Assembly (NCBI RefSeq): GCF_031846345.1 | Contig: NZ_JAVRHX010000004.1 | Coordinates: 62,001 to 126,000, forward strand | Origin: Glaciecola petra | GTDB lineage: Bacteria; Pseudomonadota; Gammaproteobacteria; Enterobacterales; Alteromonadaceae | DNA length: 64,000 nucleotides | Direction: 5' to 3' | Position numbers and translations under genes: made by a program | Part shown: positions 25,670-35,068 of the stretch, one piece after another | Position numbering within the stretch: position 1 is the stretch's first letter | Layout of the letters: the number at the start of each line of letters is the position of its first letter | Notes under the pieces: generated by a model | The model's database searches: none | What the model was told of the DNA's origin: nothing | Seen by the model: only the letters and a program-made list of their open reading frames with translations

Positions 25670-27559
25670 TTATTGGATAATTTGAATATCAGCGGTTGAC
25701 CTCAATGCATCAACAAAGCTACGAGCCATTTGTTGTCCTTGACTATTCTTCAAGCGTTGCTCAACATTTTGCGCTAGCGTTTCGTCTGGCGTTGCATTTT
25801 GTTTAACGTCAATTAACTTGACCAAACCAACATTACCGTTCGTAAGTGTAACTACTGACGTGTTATTGCCTAGCTCAAGATTCAATTCAAAAATTGCATC
25901 AACCATAGCGACAGGGATCTCGTTGCTAGCACGGGCTAGATCAGAATGCTCTGTCCAAGCTAAGTCTTTTCCAGCTAAAAGAGTATTTGTATCCTGCTGG
26001 TCAAAAATTGCATTTTGCACAGTTTGCGCAAAAGCAAGCGCTTCTTCTTGAGCCTTATCGACTTTAAGTGAAGCTTCAATTTGCGTACGAACTTCTTCTA
26101 AGCCTTGTGTACGTTGTGGCAAATGCTCAGCGACTCTTGTCACCATCACTAGTTCATCTGATAACGACATAACGGTACTGTTAACACCTTCATCAATTAG
26201 CTCACTAGAAAACGCAATGTCGTTAACTTGAGGGTAGTTAACACCTGCTGGCAATTGGTTGTTCTCAAAAAACGGCGTTTCAATAACAGGTTTATTGATA
26301 AGGTTAGCAACTGCTTCTAATGAATCAGGCTCTTCAAAAGCAAGATTGTCCATTTCACTCTGCAAAATCGCGAACTCATCACCTGCTTTCATATCAACAA
26401 GCGAACTTAATATGTCTTCTTTGACCTCTTCAAAGGGCGTTAATCGCGCTGGCGTTAACTTACTCACTTTGATGATATGAAAACCAAACTCAGTTTCTAC
26501 TACATCAGAGAAGCCGTTTTCAGTTTCAATAGCGAATGCCGCTGACTCAAATGCATCATCATAATCACCAACATTTAAAACGCCAAGATTACCACCGTCT
26601 TCAGCGCTCAAAATGTCATCAGAAAACTCTGTTGCTAAACTAGCAAAATCCTCACCCTGATTTAGCCTTGCAAGCACCGCTTCAGCTTCGACTTTGACTG
26701 TTGCGCTTTCTTGGTCGTTTAATTCAAATAATATGTGTGCAATTTCTCTCACCTCAATTGAAGTGTAATTGGCGGGGTTTTCTTGATAAAAGGTGTTTAC
26801 CTCTTCATCACTTACGTCGACACGACCGCGTAAGTCGTCCAAAGAAAGAGTTACATATGCTAATTTGACCTGCTCTTGTGTATCAAAACTTGTGATATTC
26901 GTATCATAATATTGTTGTATTTCGTCTTCAGAAAGCGTAATACCTTCTTTATAATTTTCAATATCAATCTCGACCGACATCGCACTTCTTGTCTGCGCTT
27001 GTAAAGCTAATACGCGATTTACCTGATGCGGAAGTGTAATTGAAGACCCATTCAATGAGTTCAATAATTGTTGGCGTGACATTTGTTCGCGCATATATTC
27101 CGCAAATTCGGTCGGAGTGAAGCCAGCCCTACTTAGCGTCGCAAGATAATTTTCGTTATCAAATTGACCCATAACTTGAAACTCAGGCATTTGGGCAATG
27201 GTCTCTTTAATTTGTTGGTCGCTCACTCTAAGGCCTAATTGGCTTGCTTTCTGAGCAACGAGTTCTTCGTCTATCAAGCGTTGTAAAATATCTTGCCTAA
27301 ATTGGTTGATATATGATTCACTTTCAAAAAGTGAATTAATGGCTTCGCCAAATTGACCTTGCAATCTTGCTCGTTCATTTTCGTATGCAATCTCAAGTGA
27401 AGCGCTCGAAATTTCTTCACCATTCACAATCGCGACTGCGTCAGTTGCAGAAGAAGATATATAACTACCGACGCCTGTAAAGACAAAACTCACCACTATC
27501 AAAGCAACAATTCCGATTGCCCATGGACCTTGTATGCCTTCTCTAATATTTTGTAACAT
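25670..27559 (-). CDS. ppiD: Periplasmic folding chaperone PpiD (SurA/PpiC-type)
   Basis: 629 residues. Short cytosolic N-terminus, one membrane anchor (about residues 15-35, IGIVALIVVSFVFTGVG), a SurA-N-like domain, and a parvulin domain near residues 265-360 (REIAHILFEL, DGGNLGVLNVGDYDDAF, ETEFGFHIIKV). A long helical C-terminus follows. Anchored chaperone at the SecYEG exit that helps outer-membrane proteins fold. Position after hupB is the same as in E. coli, but hupB has its own terminator, so ppiD is probably transcribed separately. Confidence 0.95.
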   Translation of the reverse strand: MLQNIREGIQGPWAIGIVALIVVSFVFTGVGSYISSSATDAVAIVNGEEISSASLEIAYENERARLQGQFGEAINSLFESESYINQFRQDILQRLIDEELVAQKASQLGLRVSDQQIKETIAQMPEFQVMGQFDNENYLATLSRAGFTPTEFAEYMREQMSRQQLLNSLNGSSITLPHQVNRVLALQAQTRSAMSVEIDIENYKEGITLSEDEIQQYYDTNITSFDTQEQVKLAYVTLSLDDLRGRVDVSDEEVNTFYQENPANYTSIEVREIAHILFELNDQESATVKVEAEAVLARLNQGEDFASLATEFSDDILSAEDGGNLGVLNVGDYDDAFESAAFAIETENGFSDVVETEFGFHIIKVSKLTPARLTPFEEVKEDILSSLVDMKAGDEFAILQSEMDNLAFEEPDSLEAVANLINKPVIETPFFENNQLPAGVNYPQVNDIAFSSELIDEGVNSTVMSLSDELVMVTRVAEHLPQRTQGLEEVRTQIEASLKVDKAQEEALAFAQTVQNAIFDQQDTNTLLAGKDLAWTEHSDLARASNEIPVAMVDAIFELNLELGNNTSVVTLTNGNVGLVKLIDVKQNATPDETLAQNVEQRLKNSQGQQMARSFVDALRSTADIQIIQ

Positions 27560-27732
27560 GTTTACAACAACCTTTTGTTCTACTTTGTGTCAGTGCAAAC
27601 ACCAACAAGTTAGATTGAATAAAATTTTTTGGAGCTGGATTATACCTGTCTGCGGCAAGATACGCGAGTGTAAAATAGTAAAATTCAACCTTAAGGGCGG
27701 TGACGTATGCCACATTTGTTTATATTTCACAT

Positions 27733-27763
27733 AAAAAAAGGCGATGAAGAATCATCGCCTTTA
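27733..27763 (-). terminator. Terminator after hupB
   Basis: On the minus strand AAAGGCGATGA / TCATCGCCTTT stem with a four-base loop, followed by a run of seven T. It lies about 20 bases after the hupB stop. Confidence 0.88.
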
Positions 27764-27782
27764 ACGTAAGCTAAATGTAATT

Positions 27783-28055
27783 TTAATTTACTGCATCTTT
27801 AAGTGCTTTACCTGCTTTGAAAGATGGAACTTTTGCCGCTGCAATTTGGATAGTCTCACCAGTTTGTGGGTTGCGGCCACTGCGTGCTGCACGATCACGT
27901 ACAGAGAAAGTACCAAAGCCGACTAAAGCCACTTGATCGCCATCTTTTAATGCAGCAGTGATGCCGTCAGTCAATGCGTCTAATGCACGACCTGCAGCAG
28001 CTTTAGAGATGTCTGCACTTGCAGCGATGGTGTCTATAAGTTGAGATTTGTTCAC
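27783..28055 (-). CDS. hupB: DNA-binding protein HU-beta
   Basis: 90 residues, starting NKSQLIDTIAASADISKAAA with the conserved arm GRNPQTGETI and ending AGKALKDAVN. Nucleoid-associated dimer that bends DNA. The start codon is GTG, as in E. coli hupB, with an AGAGGA upstream. A TATAAT lies about 25 bases before the start (near 28077-28082, minus strand). Sits between lon and ppiD as in E. coli. Confidence 0.97.
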   Translation of the reverse strand: MNKSQLIDTIAASADISKAAAGRALDALTDGITAALKDGDQVALVGFGTFSVRDRAARSGRNPQTGETIQIAAAKVPSFKAGKALKDAVN

Positions 28056-28330
28056 AATATGATCCTCTTGTTTGTTATTATATTGCTTTGTAAGAATTTT
28101 AATACTGGATTGTCAGGTTTGTCATGATTTTTCCATTCACTGTAAACCAAACAAAAATATAACTTAATAAAACGCTGTCTATCCCTTTATTAATAAGGCC
28201 TTAAGCGAATACCCTATGTAAGGTAGCACAAACAGGATGAATGTGAATACCTTATTTAAAAAAAAGTAACAAAAAACACCATTTTATTCACTATTTGTAC
28301 AATTTATGAGTAAAAGTGCGTGTTCAAGCT
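28056..28330. other. lon-hupB intergenic region
   Basis: 275 bases, AT-rich. It contains the hupB -10 element (TATAAT on the minus strand at about 28077-28082) near the right side of the gene start. I see no clear terminator for lon; a poly-A run at 28258-28264 is the only marked feature. No ORF. Confidence 0.4.
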
Positions 28331-30679
28331 TTATTTTACTTGGAATTCAAGTGATTCAACTTGGTGCTCAAGCGCTATATCGAGTACCTCATCAATCCAT
28401 TTAACCGGGTGTATACTTAAATCGCCGATAACATTCTTAGGGATTTCTTCTAAATCACGCTCGTTATCATGAGGAATGATCACTGTTTTTATTCCGCCTC
28501 TGTGAGCAGCGAGTAGTTTTTCTTTTAAACCACCAATCGCTAAGACCTCTCCTCTTAAGGTAATTTCACCTGTCATGGCCACGTCACACTTAACTGGATT
28601 GCCAGTTAAAGAAGACACTAAAGCTGTGCACATTCCTATACCTGCACTAGGACCATCTTTAGGAGTAGCCCCTTCAGGGACATGAATATGAATATCACGT
28701 TTTTCATAAAAATCTTCATTAATGCGCAGTTTATCTGCCCTTGATCTTACAACCGTCATAGCTGCTTTGATAGATTCTTGCATAACATCGCCAAGCGAAC
28801 CAGTTGCCGTTGTTTTGCCTTTACCCGGCACTACGCTTGTTTCAATGGTGAGTAAATCACCGCCTACCTGAGTCCATGCTAGGCCCGTTACTTGACCGAC
28901 TTGATTATTTTGATCAGCTTTTCCGTAATCAAAACGTTGCACACCCAAGTAATCTTTCAAGTTATCTTGATTTACAACAACAGTTCCTTTCTCTTTTTTG
29001 AGCAAAATATTTTTTACTGCTTTACGGCATACCTTTGAGATCTCTCGCTCCAAGCTACGCACACCGGCCTCACGGGTATAATAACGGATCATGCCGACTA
29101 TCGCTGATTCTTCAATCAACAATTCACCCTCTTTCAAACCATTACGTTCTATTTGTTTAGCCATTAAATGACGTTGTGCAATATTGAGTTTTTCGTCTTC
29201 GGTATACCCAGCCAAACGAATAACTTCCATACGATCTAACAATGGTCCTGGGATATTCATGCTATTAGAAGTTGCTACAAACATGACATCAGATAAATCG
29301 TAATCGACCTCTAAATAGTGATCACTAAAACTAGAATTTTGTTCAGGATCGAGCACTTCTAGTAAAGCTGAAGAGGGATCGCCGCGCATATCAGACGACA
29401 TTTTGTCGATCTCGTCGAGCAAAAATAATGGGTTTTTCACCCCTACTTTCGACATCTTTTGAATCAGTTTGCCTGGCAATGAACCAATATATGTTCGGCG
29501 ATGCCCTCTGATTTCGGCTTCGTCTCTAACACCACCCAACGCCATTCGCACATATTTTCGACCAGTCGCTTTAGCCACACTTTGACCAAGGGATGTTTTA
29601 CCTACACCAGGAGGCCCTACTAAACATAAAATAGGCCCTTTTAATTTTTTGACGCGCTGTTGTACCGCCAAATATTCTAAAATACGTTCTTTTACTTTTT
29701 CTAAGCCGTAGTGGTCGTTATCGAGAATGACTTCTGCTTTTGTTAAGTCTTTTTTCACGGCGCTGCGTTTATGCCATGGAACAGAGACTAACCAATCGAT
29801 GTAGGAACGGACTACGGTCGCTTCTGCCGACATAGGCGACATCATTTTAAGTTTATTAAATTCAGCCAAGACTTTATCTCTGGCTTCATTTGGCATTTTT
29901 GCTTCTTCAATTTTTCGGCTAAGTGTTTCAAACTCATCGGGTGCGTCATCTAGCTCTCCCAATTCCTTTTGAATAGCTTTCATTTGCTCATTTAGATAGT
30001 ACTCGCGTTGGCTTTTTTCCATTTGCTTTTTAACACGTGTACGGATTTTCTTTTCTACTTGTAGAAGGTCTATTTCCCCTTCCATTAGCGTCATTAAAAA
30101 CTCGATGCGTTTAACAACCGATTCCATCTCAAGAACCTTTTGCTTTTCGGCAAGTTTTAATGGCATATGCGCAGCCATAGTGTCGGCAAGCCTAGCTGCA
30201 TCTTCAATACCGTTTAATGAAGTTAGTACTTCAGGTGGAATTTTCTTATTTAGTTTGACATAACCTTCAAATTGAGAAACTGCAGAGCGTATGAGCACTT
30301 CTTGTTCAGAATCGTCCATAGTGTCGTCTTCCATTACCTTCACATTAGCAATAAAAAACGGCTCCAAGCCCGTGTACTCACTTATTTGGCCTCGGACATT
30401 TCCTTCGACCAATACTTTTACTGTGCCGTCCGGGAGTTTTAATAGTTGCAATATGGTTGCAATAGTTCCAATTTCAAAGACTTCTGAAGTTTCTGGTTCA
30501 TCTATGGCTGCATCAACTTGCGCCACTAAGAATACTTTCTTGTCGTTATCCATTGCCGCTTCAAGGCACTGAATAGATTTTTCTCTTCCAACAAACAGTG
30601 GAATGACCATATGTGGGTAAACCACAACATCTCTTAAAGCCAGTACTGGCATTCCTGTCAGCATACTACTATCAGACAT
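28331..30679 (-). CDS. lon: ATP-dependent protease Lon
   Basis: 782 residues from ATG 30679 (MSDSSMLTG), with AAGAGAA upstream. An in-frame TTG at 30727 overlaps the promoter and is rejected. LON N-domain (PVLALRDVVVYPHMVIPLF), AAA+ module with Walker A GPPGVGKTSLGQ and Walker B FLLDEIDKM, and protease domain with catalytic Ser in PKDGPSAGIGMCTAL and Lys in GLKEKLLAAHRGGIK. Degrades misfolded and regulatory proteins. Preceded by a heat-shock-type promoter and separated from clpX by a terminator. Confidence 0.98.
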   Translation of the reverse strand: MSDSSMLTGMPVLALRDVVVYPHMVIPLFVGREKSIQCLEAAMDNDKKVFLVAQVDAAIDEPETSEVFEIGTIATILQLLKLPDGTVKVLVEGNVRGQISEYTGLEPFFIANVKVMEDDTMDDSEQEVLIRSAVSQFEGYVKLNKKIPPEVLTSLNGIEDAARLADTMAAHMPLKLAEKQKVLEMESVVKRIEFLMTLMEGEIDLLQVEKKIRTRVKKQMEKSQREYYLNEQMKAIQKELGELDDAPDEFETLSRKIEEAKMPNEARDKVLAEFNKLKMMSPMSAEATVVRSYIDWLVSVPWHKRSAVKKDLTKAEVILDNDHYGLEKVKERILEYLAVQQRVKKLKGPILCLVGPPGVGKTSLGQSVAKATGRKYVRMALGGVRDEAEIRGHRRTYIGSLPGKLIQKMSKVGVKNPLFLLDEIDKMSSDMRGDPSSALLEVLDPEQNSSFSDHYLEVDYDLSDVMFVATSNSMNIPGPLLDRMEVIRLAGYTEDEKLNIAQRHLMAKQIERNGLKEGELLIEESAIVGMIRYYTREAGVRSLEREISKVCRKAVKNILLKKEKGTVVVNQDNLKDYLGVQRFDYGKADQNNQVGQVTGLAWTQVGGDLLTIETSVVPGKGKTTATGSLGDVMQESIKAAMTVVRSRADKLRINEDFYEKRDIHIHVPEGATPKDGPSAGIGMCTALVSSLTGNPVKCDVAMTGEITLRGEVLAIGGLKEKLLAAHRGGIKTVIIPHDNERDLEEIPKNVIGDLSIHPVKWIDEVLDIALEHQVESLEFQVK

Positions 30680-30710
30680 CTTATTCTCTTTCGATTGATT
30701 CTTGTGTTTA

Positions 30711-30739
30711 ATATGGGGATTAAGCAATAAAGTTTAAAG
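30711..30739 (-). promoter_or_regulatory. Probable sigma-32 (heat-shock) promoter of lon
   Basis: On the minus strand CTTTAAA (30739-30733), 14-base spacer and CCCCATAT (30718-30711). The sigma-32 consensus is CTTGAAA, 11-16 bases, CCCCATNT, so only one -35 base differs. It lies 32 bases before the chosen ATG, giving a leader of about 25 bases. Consistent with known sigma-32 control of lon in E. coli. Confidence 0.75.
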
Positions 30740-30834
30740 TTATCTTTTATAAATAAACTCAGATTGCACAAAACTGTTTTTATTTGTTGCCAGTGTCGAG
30801 GCAACACGAATAATCACTCACCAAGTAAAATGGT

Positions 30835-30865
30835 AAAAAACGGGCCAAAGTTGGCCCGTTTTTTG
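30835..30865 (-). terminator. Terminator between clpX and lon
   Basis: AAAAAACGGGCC / GGCCCGTTTTTT inverted repeat with a six-base loop, a U run on both strands, just past the clpX stop. It separates clpPX transcription from lon. Confidence 0.88.
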
Positions 30866-30877
30866 TTTAACAGGTTG

Positions 30878-32152
30878 TTATTCCGAAGCCGCTTTTTTGT
30901 CACTGCTTTCGTATATCAATAAAGGCTCTGATTCACCTTTAATAACCGCCTCATCTATCACAACTTTTGAAACTTCAGGCGCAGATGGTAAGTTATACAT
31001 CGTTTCTAACAATACCGCCTCTACAATTGAACGCAAACCTCTTGCCCCGGTTTTTCGTGACATTGCTTTGTGAGCAATTGCTCGCAAAGCATCTTCTCTA
31101 AATTCAAGGTCTGTATCTTCAATTGCAAACAGCGCGTTATATTGTTTAGTAATCGCATTTTTCGGCTCTTGTAAAATCTGAACAAGTGCACTTTCATCAA
31201 GCTCTTCCAAACTCGTTACTACCGGCAATCTCCCGATAAATTCGGGTATGAGTCCATATTTCACTAAGTCTTGTGGCTCTACGTCTTTAAACAAAGCCGA
31301 CACTGCTTTAGATTCAGCTTTGGTTTTAACTTCAGCACCAAAGCCAATTCCCATGCCTTTAGCAGAGCGTTGCTCAATAATTTTATCAAGTCCTGCAAAC
31401 GCACCACCGCAAATAAATAATATTTTTGAAGTATCTACTTGCAAAAACTCTTGCTGAGGATGCTTACGCCCGCCCTGTGGGGGCACTGAAGCGATAGTAC
31501 CTTCAATGAGTTTAAGTAGTGCCTGTTGTACACCTTCGCCCGACACATCGCGAGTGATTGAAGGATTATCTGACTTACGCGAAATTTTATCAATTTCATC
31601 TATGTAAACAATACCCCTTTGCGCTTTCTCTGGATCGTAATCACATTTTTGTAAAAGCTTTTGAATAATGTTTTCTACATCTTCTCCCACATACCCAGCT
31701 TCAGTGAGTGTGGTGGCATCAGCCATAGTAAAAGGCACATCAAGCAAACGAGCTAGGGTTTCAGCCAATAAGGTCTTACCTGACCCTGTAGGACCAATCA
31801 GCAAGATATTACTTTTGCCAAGCTCAACGCCTTCATGTACATCCCCGTTTTTAAGACGTTTATAATGATTATAGACTGCTACCGCGAGCACTTTCTTTGC
31901 ATGCTCTTGCCCAATCACATAGTCATCCAAGTGCTTGTGAATTTCTGCTGGAGTAGGCAGTGCATCGGACTTTTGCTTAGGGGATATTTCTTTTATCTCT
32001 TCCCGAATGATGTCATTACATAACTCGACACACTCGTCGCATATAAACACAGAAGGGCCAGCAATAAGCTTTCTTACTTCATGCTGACTTTTACCACAAA
32101 ACGAACAGTACAATAATTTGTTGTCGCCTTCTTTACTGTGATTATCACTCAT
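30878..32152 (-). CDS. clpX: ATP-dependent Clp protease ATP-binding subunit ClpX
   Basis: 424 residues. N-terminal zinc-binding domain with CSFCGKSQHEV and CDECVELCND (four Cys). AAA+ domain with Walker A GPTGSGKTLLAET, Walker B IVYIDEIDKI, pore loop GYVGEDVE, and the IGF loop (GMGIGFGAEV) for docking to ClpP. Unfoldase that feeds tagged substrates to ClpP. Downstream of clpP with a 78-base gap. Confidence 0.98.
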   Translation of the reverse strand: MSDNHSKEGDNKLLYCSFCGKSQHEVRKLIAGPSVFICDECVELCNDIIREEIKEISPKQKSDALPTPAEIHKHLDDYVIGQEHAKKVLAVAVYNHYKRLKNGDVHEGVELGKSNILLIGPTGSGKTLLAETLARLLDVPFTMADATTLTEAGYVGEDVENIIQKLLQKCDYDPEKAQRGIVYIDEIDKISRKSDNPSITRDVSGEGVQQALLKLIEGTIASVPPQGGRKHPQQEFLQVDTSKILFICGGAFAGLDKIIEQRSAKGMGIGFGAEVKTKAESKAVSALFKDVEPQDLVKYGLIPEFIGRLPVVTSLEELDESALVQILQEPKNAITKQYNALFAIEDTDLEFREDALRAIAHKAMSRKTGARGLRSIVEAVLLETMYNLPSAPEVSKVVIDEAVIKGESEPLLIYESSDKKAASE

Positions 32153-32230
32153 AATATTTTGCCTTTATTTCTTTGATATGACGCTTTTACAACTGGTTAT
32201 TGTCACGGTCTATAGCGCATTAGTTTACCG

Positions 32231-32866
32231 CTATTTACCAACGTCTGCTCGACTATTTAATATATTGTCAATTAAGCCATAGTCTACCGAATCTTGAGCG
32301 CTTAAAAAGTTATCTCTGTCAGTATCTTTGGCTACTTTTTCATACTTTTGACCAGTGTGCTCTGCCATCAACCTATTCATCTTCTCTTTAATAGACAGGA
32401 TTTCTTTAGCATGTATTTCAAAATCTGATGCTTGGCCTTGGAAACCACCTAATGGTTGATGAATCATCACCCTAGCATTGGGCAACGCATACCGCTTGCC
32501 TTTAGCTCCGGCCGATAATAAAAATGCACCCATACTAGCTGCTTGTCCAACACAAACGGTACTAACATCTGGTTTGATAAAGTTCATAGTATCGTAAATT
32601 GCCATTCCCGCTGTGACTGAACCACCCGGTGAGTTGATATACAAGAAAATGTCCTTTTCTGGGTTTTCTGCTTCCAGAAAAAGCATCTGAGCCACAATTA
32701 AATTGGCCATATGGTCTTCTACTTGACCCACTAAAAAGATGACGTTTTCTTTTAGTAAACGTGAATAAATATCGAACGAACGCTCGCCTCTAGCGGTTTG
32801 TTCGATGACCATTGGTACTAGTGCATTAGATGGCTCTTGTGAGAGTCCTGTAGAATTCATTATCAT
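32231..32866 (-). CDS. clpP: ATP-dependent Clp protease proteolytic subunit ClpP
   Basis: 211 residues, serine protease forming the tetradecameric chamber. Catalytic triad Ser in GQAASMGAFLL, His in ARVMIHQPLGG, Asp in KDTDRDNFLS. The N-terminal propeptide-like stretch precedes ALVPMVIEQT. ATG 32866 or 32860 could both serve as start. Between tig and clpX, the conserved order. Confidence 0.98.
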   Translation of the reverse strand: MIMNSTGLSQEPSNALVPMVIEQTARGERSFDIYSRLLKENVIFLVGQVEDHMANLIVAQMLFLEAENPEKDIFLYINSPGGSVTAGMAIYDTMNFIKPDVSTVCVGQAASMGAFLLSAGAKGKRYALPNARVMIHQPLGGFQGQASDFEIHAKEILSIKEKMNRLMAEHTGQKYEKVAKDTDRDNFLSAQDSVDYGLIDNILNSRADVGK

Positions 32867-32883
32867 GTTATCTCTTTTTTAGT

Positions 32884-32914
32884 TAAAAAAAATGCCCGGA
32901 TAGTCCGAGCATTT
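32884..32914 (-). terminator. Terminator after tig
   Basis: On the minus strand a 10-bp stem (AATGCTCGGA / TCCGGGCATT, one mismatch) with a three-base loop, followed by eight T. It lies between tig and clpP, so clpP probably has its own promoter or depends on read-through. Confidence 0.75.
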
Positions 32915-32955
32915 AATCAGTTGATAAGCTGTGAAGTCAATCAATTCGTAAAAAT

Positions 32956-34260
32956 TTACGCCTTTTTGTTCATAACTTCGTCAAATGATTTTTTCACTTC
33001 TTTGACTTTTGCTTTATCTAATATGGTATCGATTGCTTGTTCTTCAAGTGCAAGATTTTGAATTTGCTGAAGTAACTCGTTATTGCTTTTATAATATTCA
33101 ATAACTTCGCTTGGATCTTCATATGCTGAGGCCGTTGTCTCGATTAATGCGTCAACACGACTTTCTTCGGCTTCAATTTTATTCTCTTTAATGATTTGTC
33201 CAATTAACAAACCAACCGCAACTCTGCGCTGAGCGTTTGCTGTAAACATATCGTCTGGTAACTCAGGTAAATTTTCTGTGTTACCTTGCTCTGCAAATCG
33301 TTGCTTAGCCTGTTCTCTCAAAGCATTCACTTCTTGATCTAACAGCGCTTTAGGTACATCAATTTCATTAGCACTTAACAAAGCTTCAATAACCGCTTCT
33401 TTGGCACTAGTTTTTAATGTTTGGTCTAACTCGCGTTGCATATTTTTCTTAACTTCTTCTTTTAGAGCGTCTACACCGCCTTCCTCAACACCAAACAACT
33501 TAGCAAATTCTTCATCAACTTTCGGAAGGTTCATGCCTTCTACCTTAGTGATTTTAATTTCGAATTTTGCTTCTTTTCCTTTCAATGCTTCCGCATGATA
33601 GTCTTCAGGGAAAGTCACTTCGGCAACTACGTCTTCACCGGCTTTAGCGCCAATGATAGGATCCTCAAACCCTGGAATCATTTGGCCTTTACCTATTTCC
33701 AATGGGAAATCGTCTGCTTTTCCGCCATCAAACTCTTCGCCATCGATGCTGCCGACAAAGTTCATTGTGACCTTATCGCCTTTCTTAATTTTACGTTTCG
33801 TTTCTTTAAAGGTAGCGTGCTGTGTCTGCAAAGTCTTCATCATTTCGTTAAGATCTTTGTCTGCAATGGTCACTACTTGTTTTTCTATTTTTAACTTATC
33901 AAGTCCTTTTACTTCGACTTCTGGATAAATTTCAAAGGTCGCGACAAAAACTAAGTCTTCACCGTCAACGTCCTTGCTTAATTCAAAGTTAGGCATGCCC
34001 GCAGGGTTTATTTTTTCTTGCATAATTGCTTGATAAAAATTTTGCTGCATAACATCGCCAGAAACTTCTTGACGAACTGCTGCGCCAAAACGCTTTTTAA
34101 TTACACTTACTGGCACTTTTCCAGGACGAAAACCGTTAATACGTTGTGTTTTTGCTAATTGTTGTAAACGTGATTTTACCGCTGAATCAACTGATTCGGC
34201 TGGAACGGTTATAGTAAGACGGCGTTCTAGACCCTGAGTCGTCTCGACTGACACTTGCAT
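32956..34260 (-). CDS. tig: Trigger factor
   Basis: 434 residues. N-terminal ribosome-binding domain with the signature GFRPGKVPVSVIKKRFG, central FKBP-like PPIase domain (GDKVTMNFVGSIDGEEFDGG, GQMIPGFEDPIIGAKAGE), and C-terminal helical chaperone domain. Binds at the ribosome exit tunnel through L23. First in the tig-clpP-clpX-lon-hupB-ppiD series. Confidence 0.98.
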   Translation of the reverse strand: MQVSVETTQGLERRLTITVPAESVDSAVKSRLQQLAKTQRINGFRPGKVPVSVIKKRFGAAVRQEVSGDVMQQNFYQAIMQEKINPAGMPNFELSKDVDGEDLVFVATFEIYPEVEVKGLDKLKIEKQVVTIADKDLNEMMKTLQTQHATFKETKRKIKKGDKVTMNFVGSIDGEEFDGGKADDFPLEIGKGQMIPGFEDPIIGAKAGEDVVAEVTFPEDYHAEALKGKEAKFEIKITKVEGMNLPKVDEEFAKLFGVEEGGVDALKEEVKKNMQRELDQTLKTSAKEAVIEALLSANEIDVPKALLDQEVNALREQAKQRFAEQGNTENLPELPDDMFTANAQRRVAVGLLIGQIIKENKIEAEESRVDALIETTASAYEDPSEVIEYYKSNNELLQQIQNLALEEQAIDTILDKAKVKEVKKSFDEVMNKKA

Positions 34261-34476
34261 TTTTCTACCTCAACTATGCGTATTGTACGCGTTGCGAAAT
34301 CAATCATAATGCTGTTTTCACAGCTAATTATGGGTGGCACCTATAAATTAATAAAGGTACTGGTGATTAAAAAAGACGCCAGATTATACAGAGTGATTCA
34401 TTGAGAGTCGAGCAGTTATACTCGCTAATCGACAAAAAAATGTAGATTATAAAAGATATTGGCATATTACAGTGAA

Positions 34477-34553
34477 TGGTCGGTGAGATAGGATTCGAAC
34501 CTACGACCCCTTGGACCCAAACCAAGTGCGCTACCAAGCTGCGCCACTCACCG
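34477..34553 (-). tRNA. tRNA-Pro (anticodon TGG), copy distal to the promoter
   Basis: 77 bases with encoded CCA. Acceptor CGGTGAG / CTCACCG, anticodon loop TTTGGGT, T-loop GGTTCGAATCC. Closely matches E. coli tRNA-Pro(UGG). Identical over its whole length to the copy at 34902-34978. Last of the five-gene cluster in transcription order. Confidence 0.96.
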
Positions 34554-34569
34554 TAGTTGTACTATTTGA

Positions 34570-34654
34570 TGGTGCGGAAGGAGAGACTTGAACTCTCACG
34601 CCTCGCGGCACTGGAACCTAAATCCAGCGTGTCTACCAATTCCACCACTTCCGC
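34570..34654 (-). tRNA. tRNA-Leu (anticodon TAG)
   Basis: 85 bases with encoded CCA. Acceptor GCGGAAG / CTTCCGC, anticodon stem CTGGA / TCCAG with loop TTTAGGT, and a long variable arm (TGCCGCGAGGCGT), which marks a class II tRNA. Confidence 0.96.
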
Positions 34655-34669
34655 ATAAGAAATAAGGAG

Positions 34670-34746
34670 TGGGGTGGACGATGGGATTTGAACCCACGAC
34701 AACCGGAATCACAATCCGGGGCTCTACCAACTGAGCTACGCCCACC
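34670..34746 (-). tRNA. tRNA-His (anticodon GTG)
   Basis: 77 bases with encoded CCA and the extra 5' G(-1) pairing with C73, diagnostic of tRNA-His. Anticodon loop ATTGTGATT region carries GTG. Body nearly matches E. coli hisR. Confidence 0.96.
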
Positions 34747-34801
34747 ACTGTTTACCTTTTATGTTCATTTTTGCCAAGATGTTTGCGTATCATGCCGAGC
34801 A

Positions 34802-34878
34802 TGGCGCGTCCGGCAGGATTCGAACCTGCGACCACCCGCTTAGAAGGCGGGTGCTCTATCCAGCTGAGCTACGGACGC
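34802..34878 (-). tRNA. tRNA-Arg (anticodon TCT)
   Basis: 77 bases with encoded CCA. Acceptor GCGTCCG / CGGACGC, anticodon loop CTTCTAA, T-loop GGTTCGAATCC. Reads AGA/AGG codons, the class read by E. coli argU. Confidence 0.96.
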
Positions 34879-34901
34879 TCATCGAATCGTAAAAGCAAAA
34901 A

Positions 34902-34978
34902 TGGTCGGTGAGATAGGATTCGAACCTACGACCCCTTGGACCCAAACCAAGTGCGCTACCAAGCTGCGCCACTCACCG
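34902..34978 (-). tRNA. tRNA-Pro (anticodon TGG), promoter-proximal copy
   Basis: 77 bases with encoded CCA, identical to 34477-34553. First gene of the cluster in transcription order, about 60 bases after the promoter at 35040-35068. Confidence 0.96.
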
Positions 34979-35039
34979 ATTTACTTCATATTAAAATGAA
35001 ACTTTATCTGTAACGATTGCTCATCGCTACGGGGGGCGC

Positions 35040-35068
35040 ATATTACCGACTCTACCCTATATCGTCAA
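35040..35068 (-). promoter_or_regulatory. Stable-RNA promoter of the tRNA cluster with GC-rich discriminator
   Basis: On the minus strand TTGACG (35068-35063), 17-base spacer and TAATAT (35045-35040), then the very GC-rich GCGCCCCCC (35039-35031). A GC-rich discriminator after the -10 element is the hallmark of promoters repressed by ppGpp/DksA in the stringent response. Confidence 0.75.

Noticed and set aside
34477..34978. Identical 77-bp repeats considered as attachment sites or a mobile-element boundary
   Set aside because: Both copies are complete tRNA-Pro genes in a continuous tRNA operon; no integrase or foreign genes lie between them.
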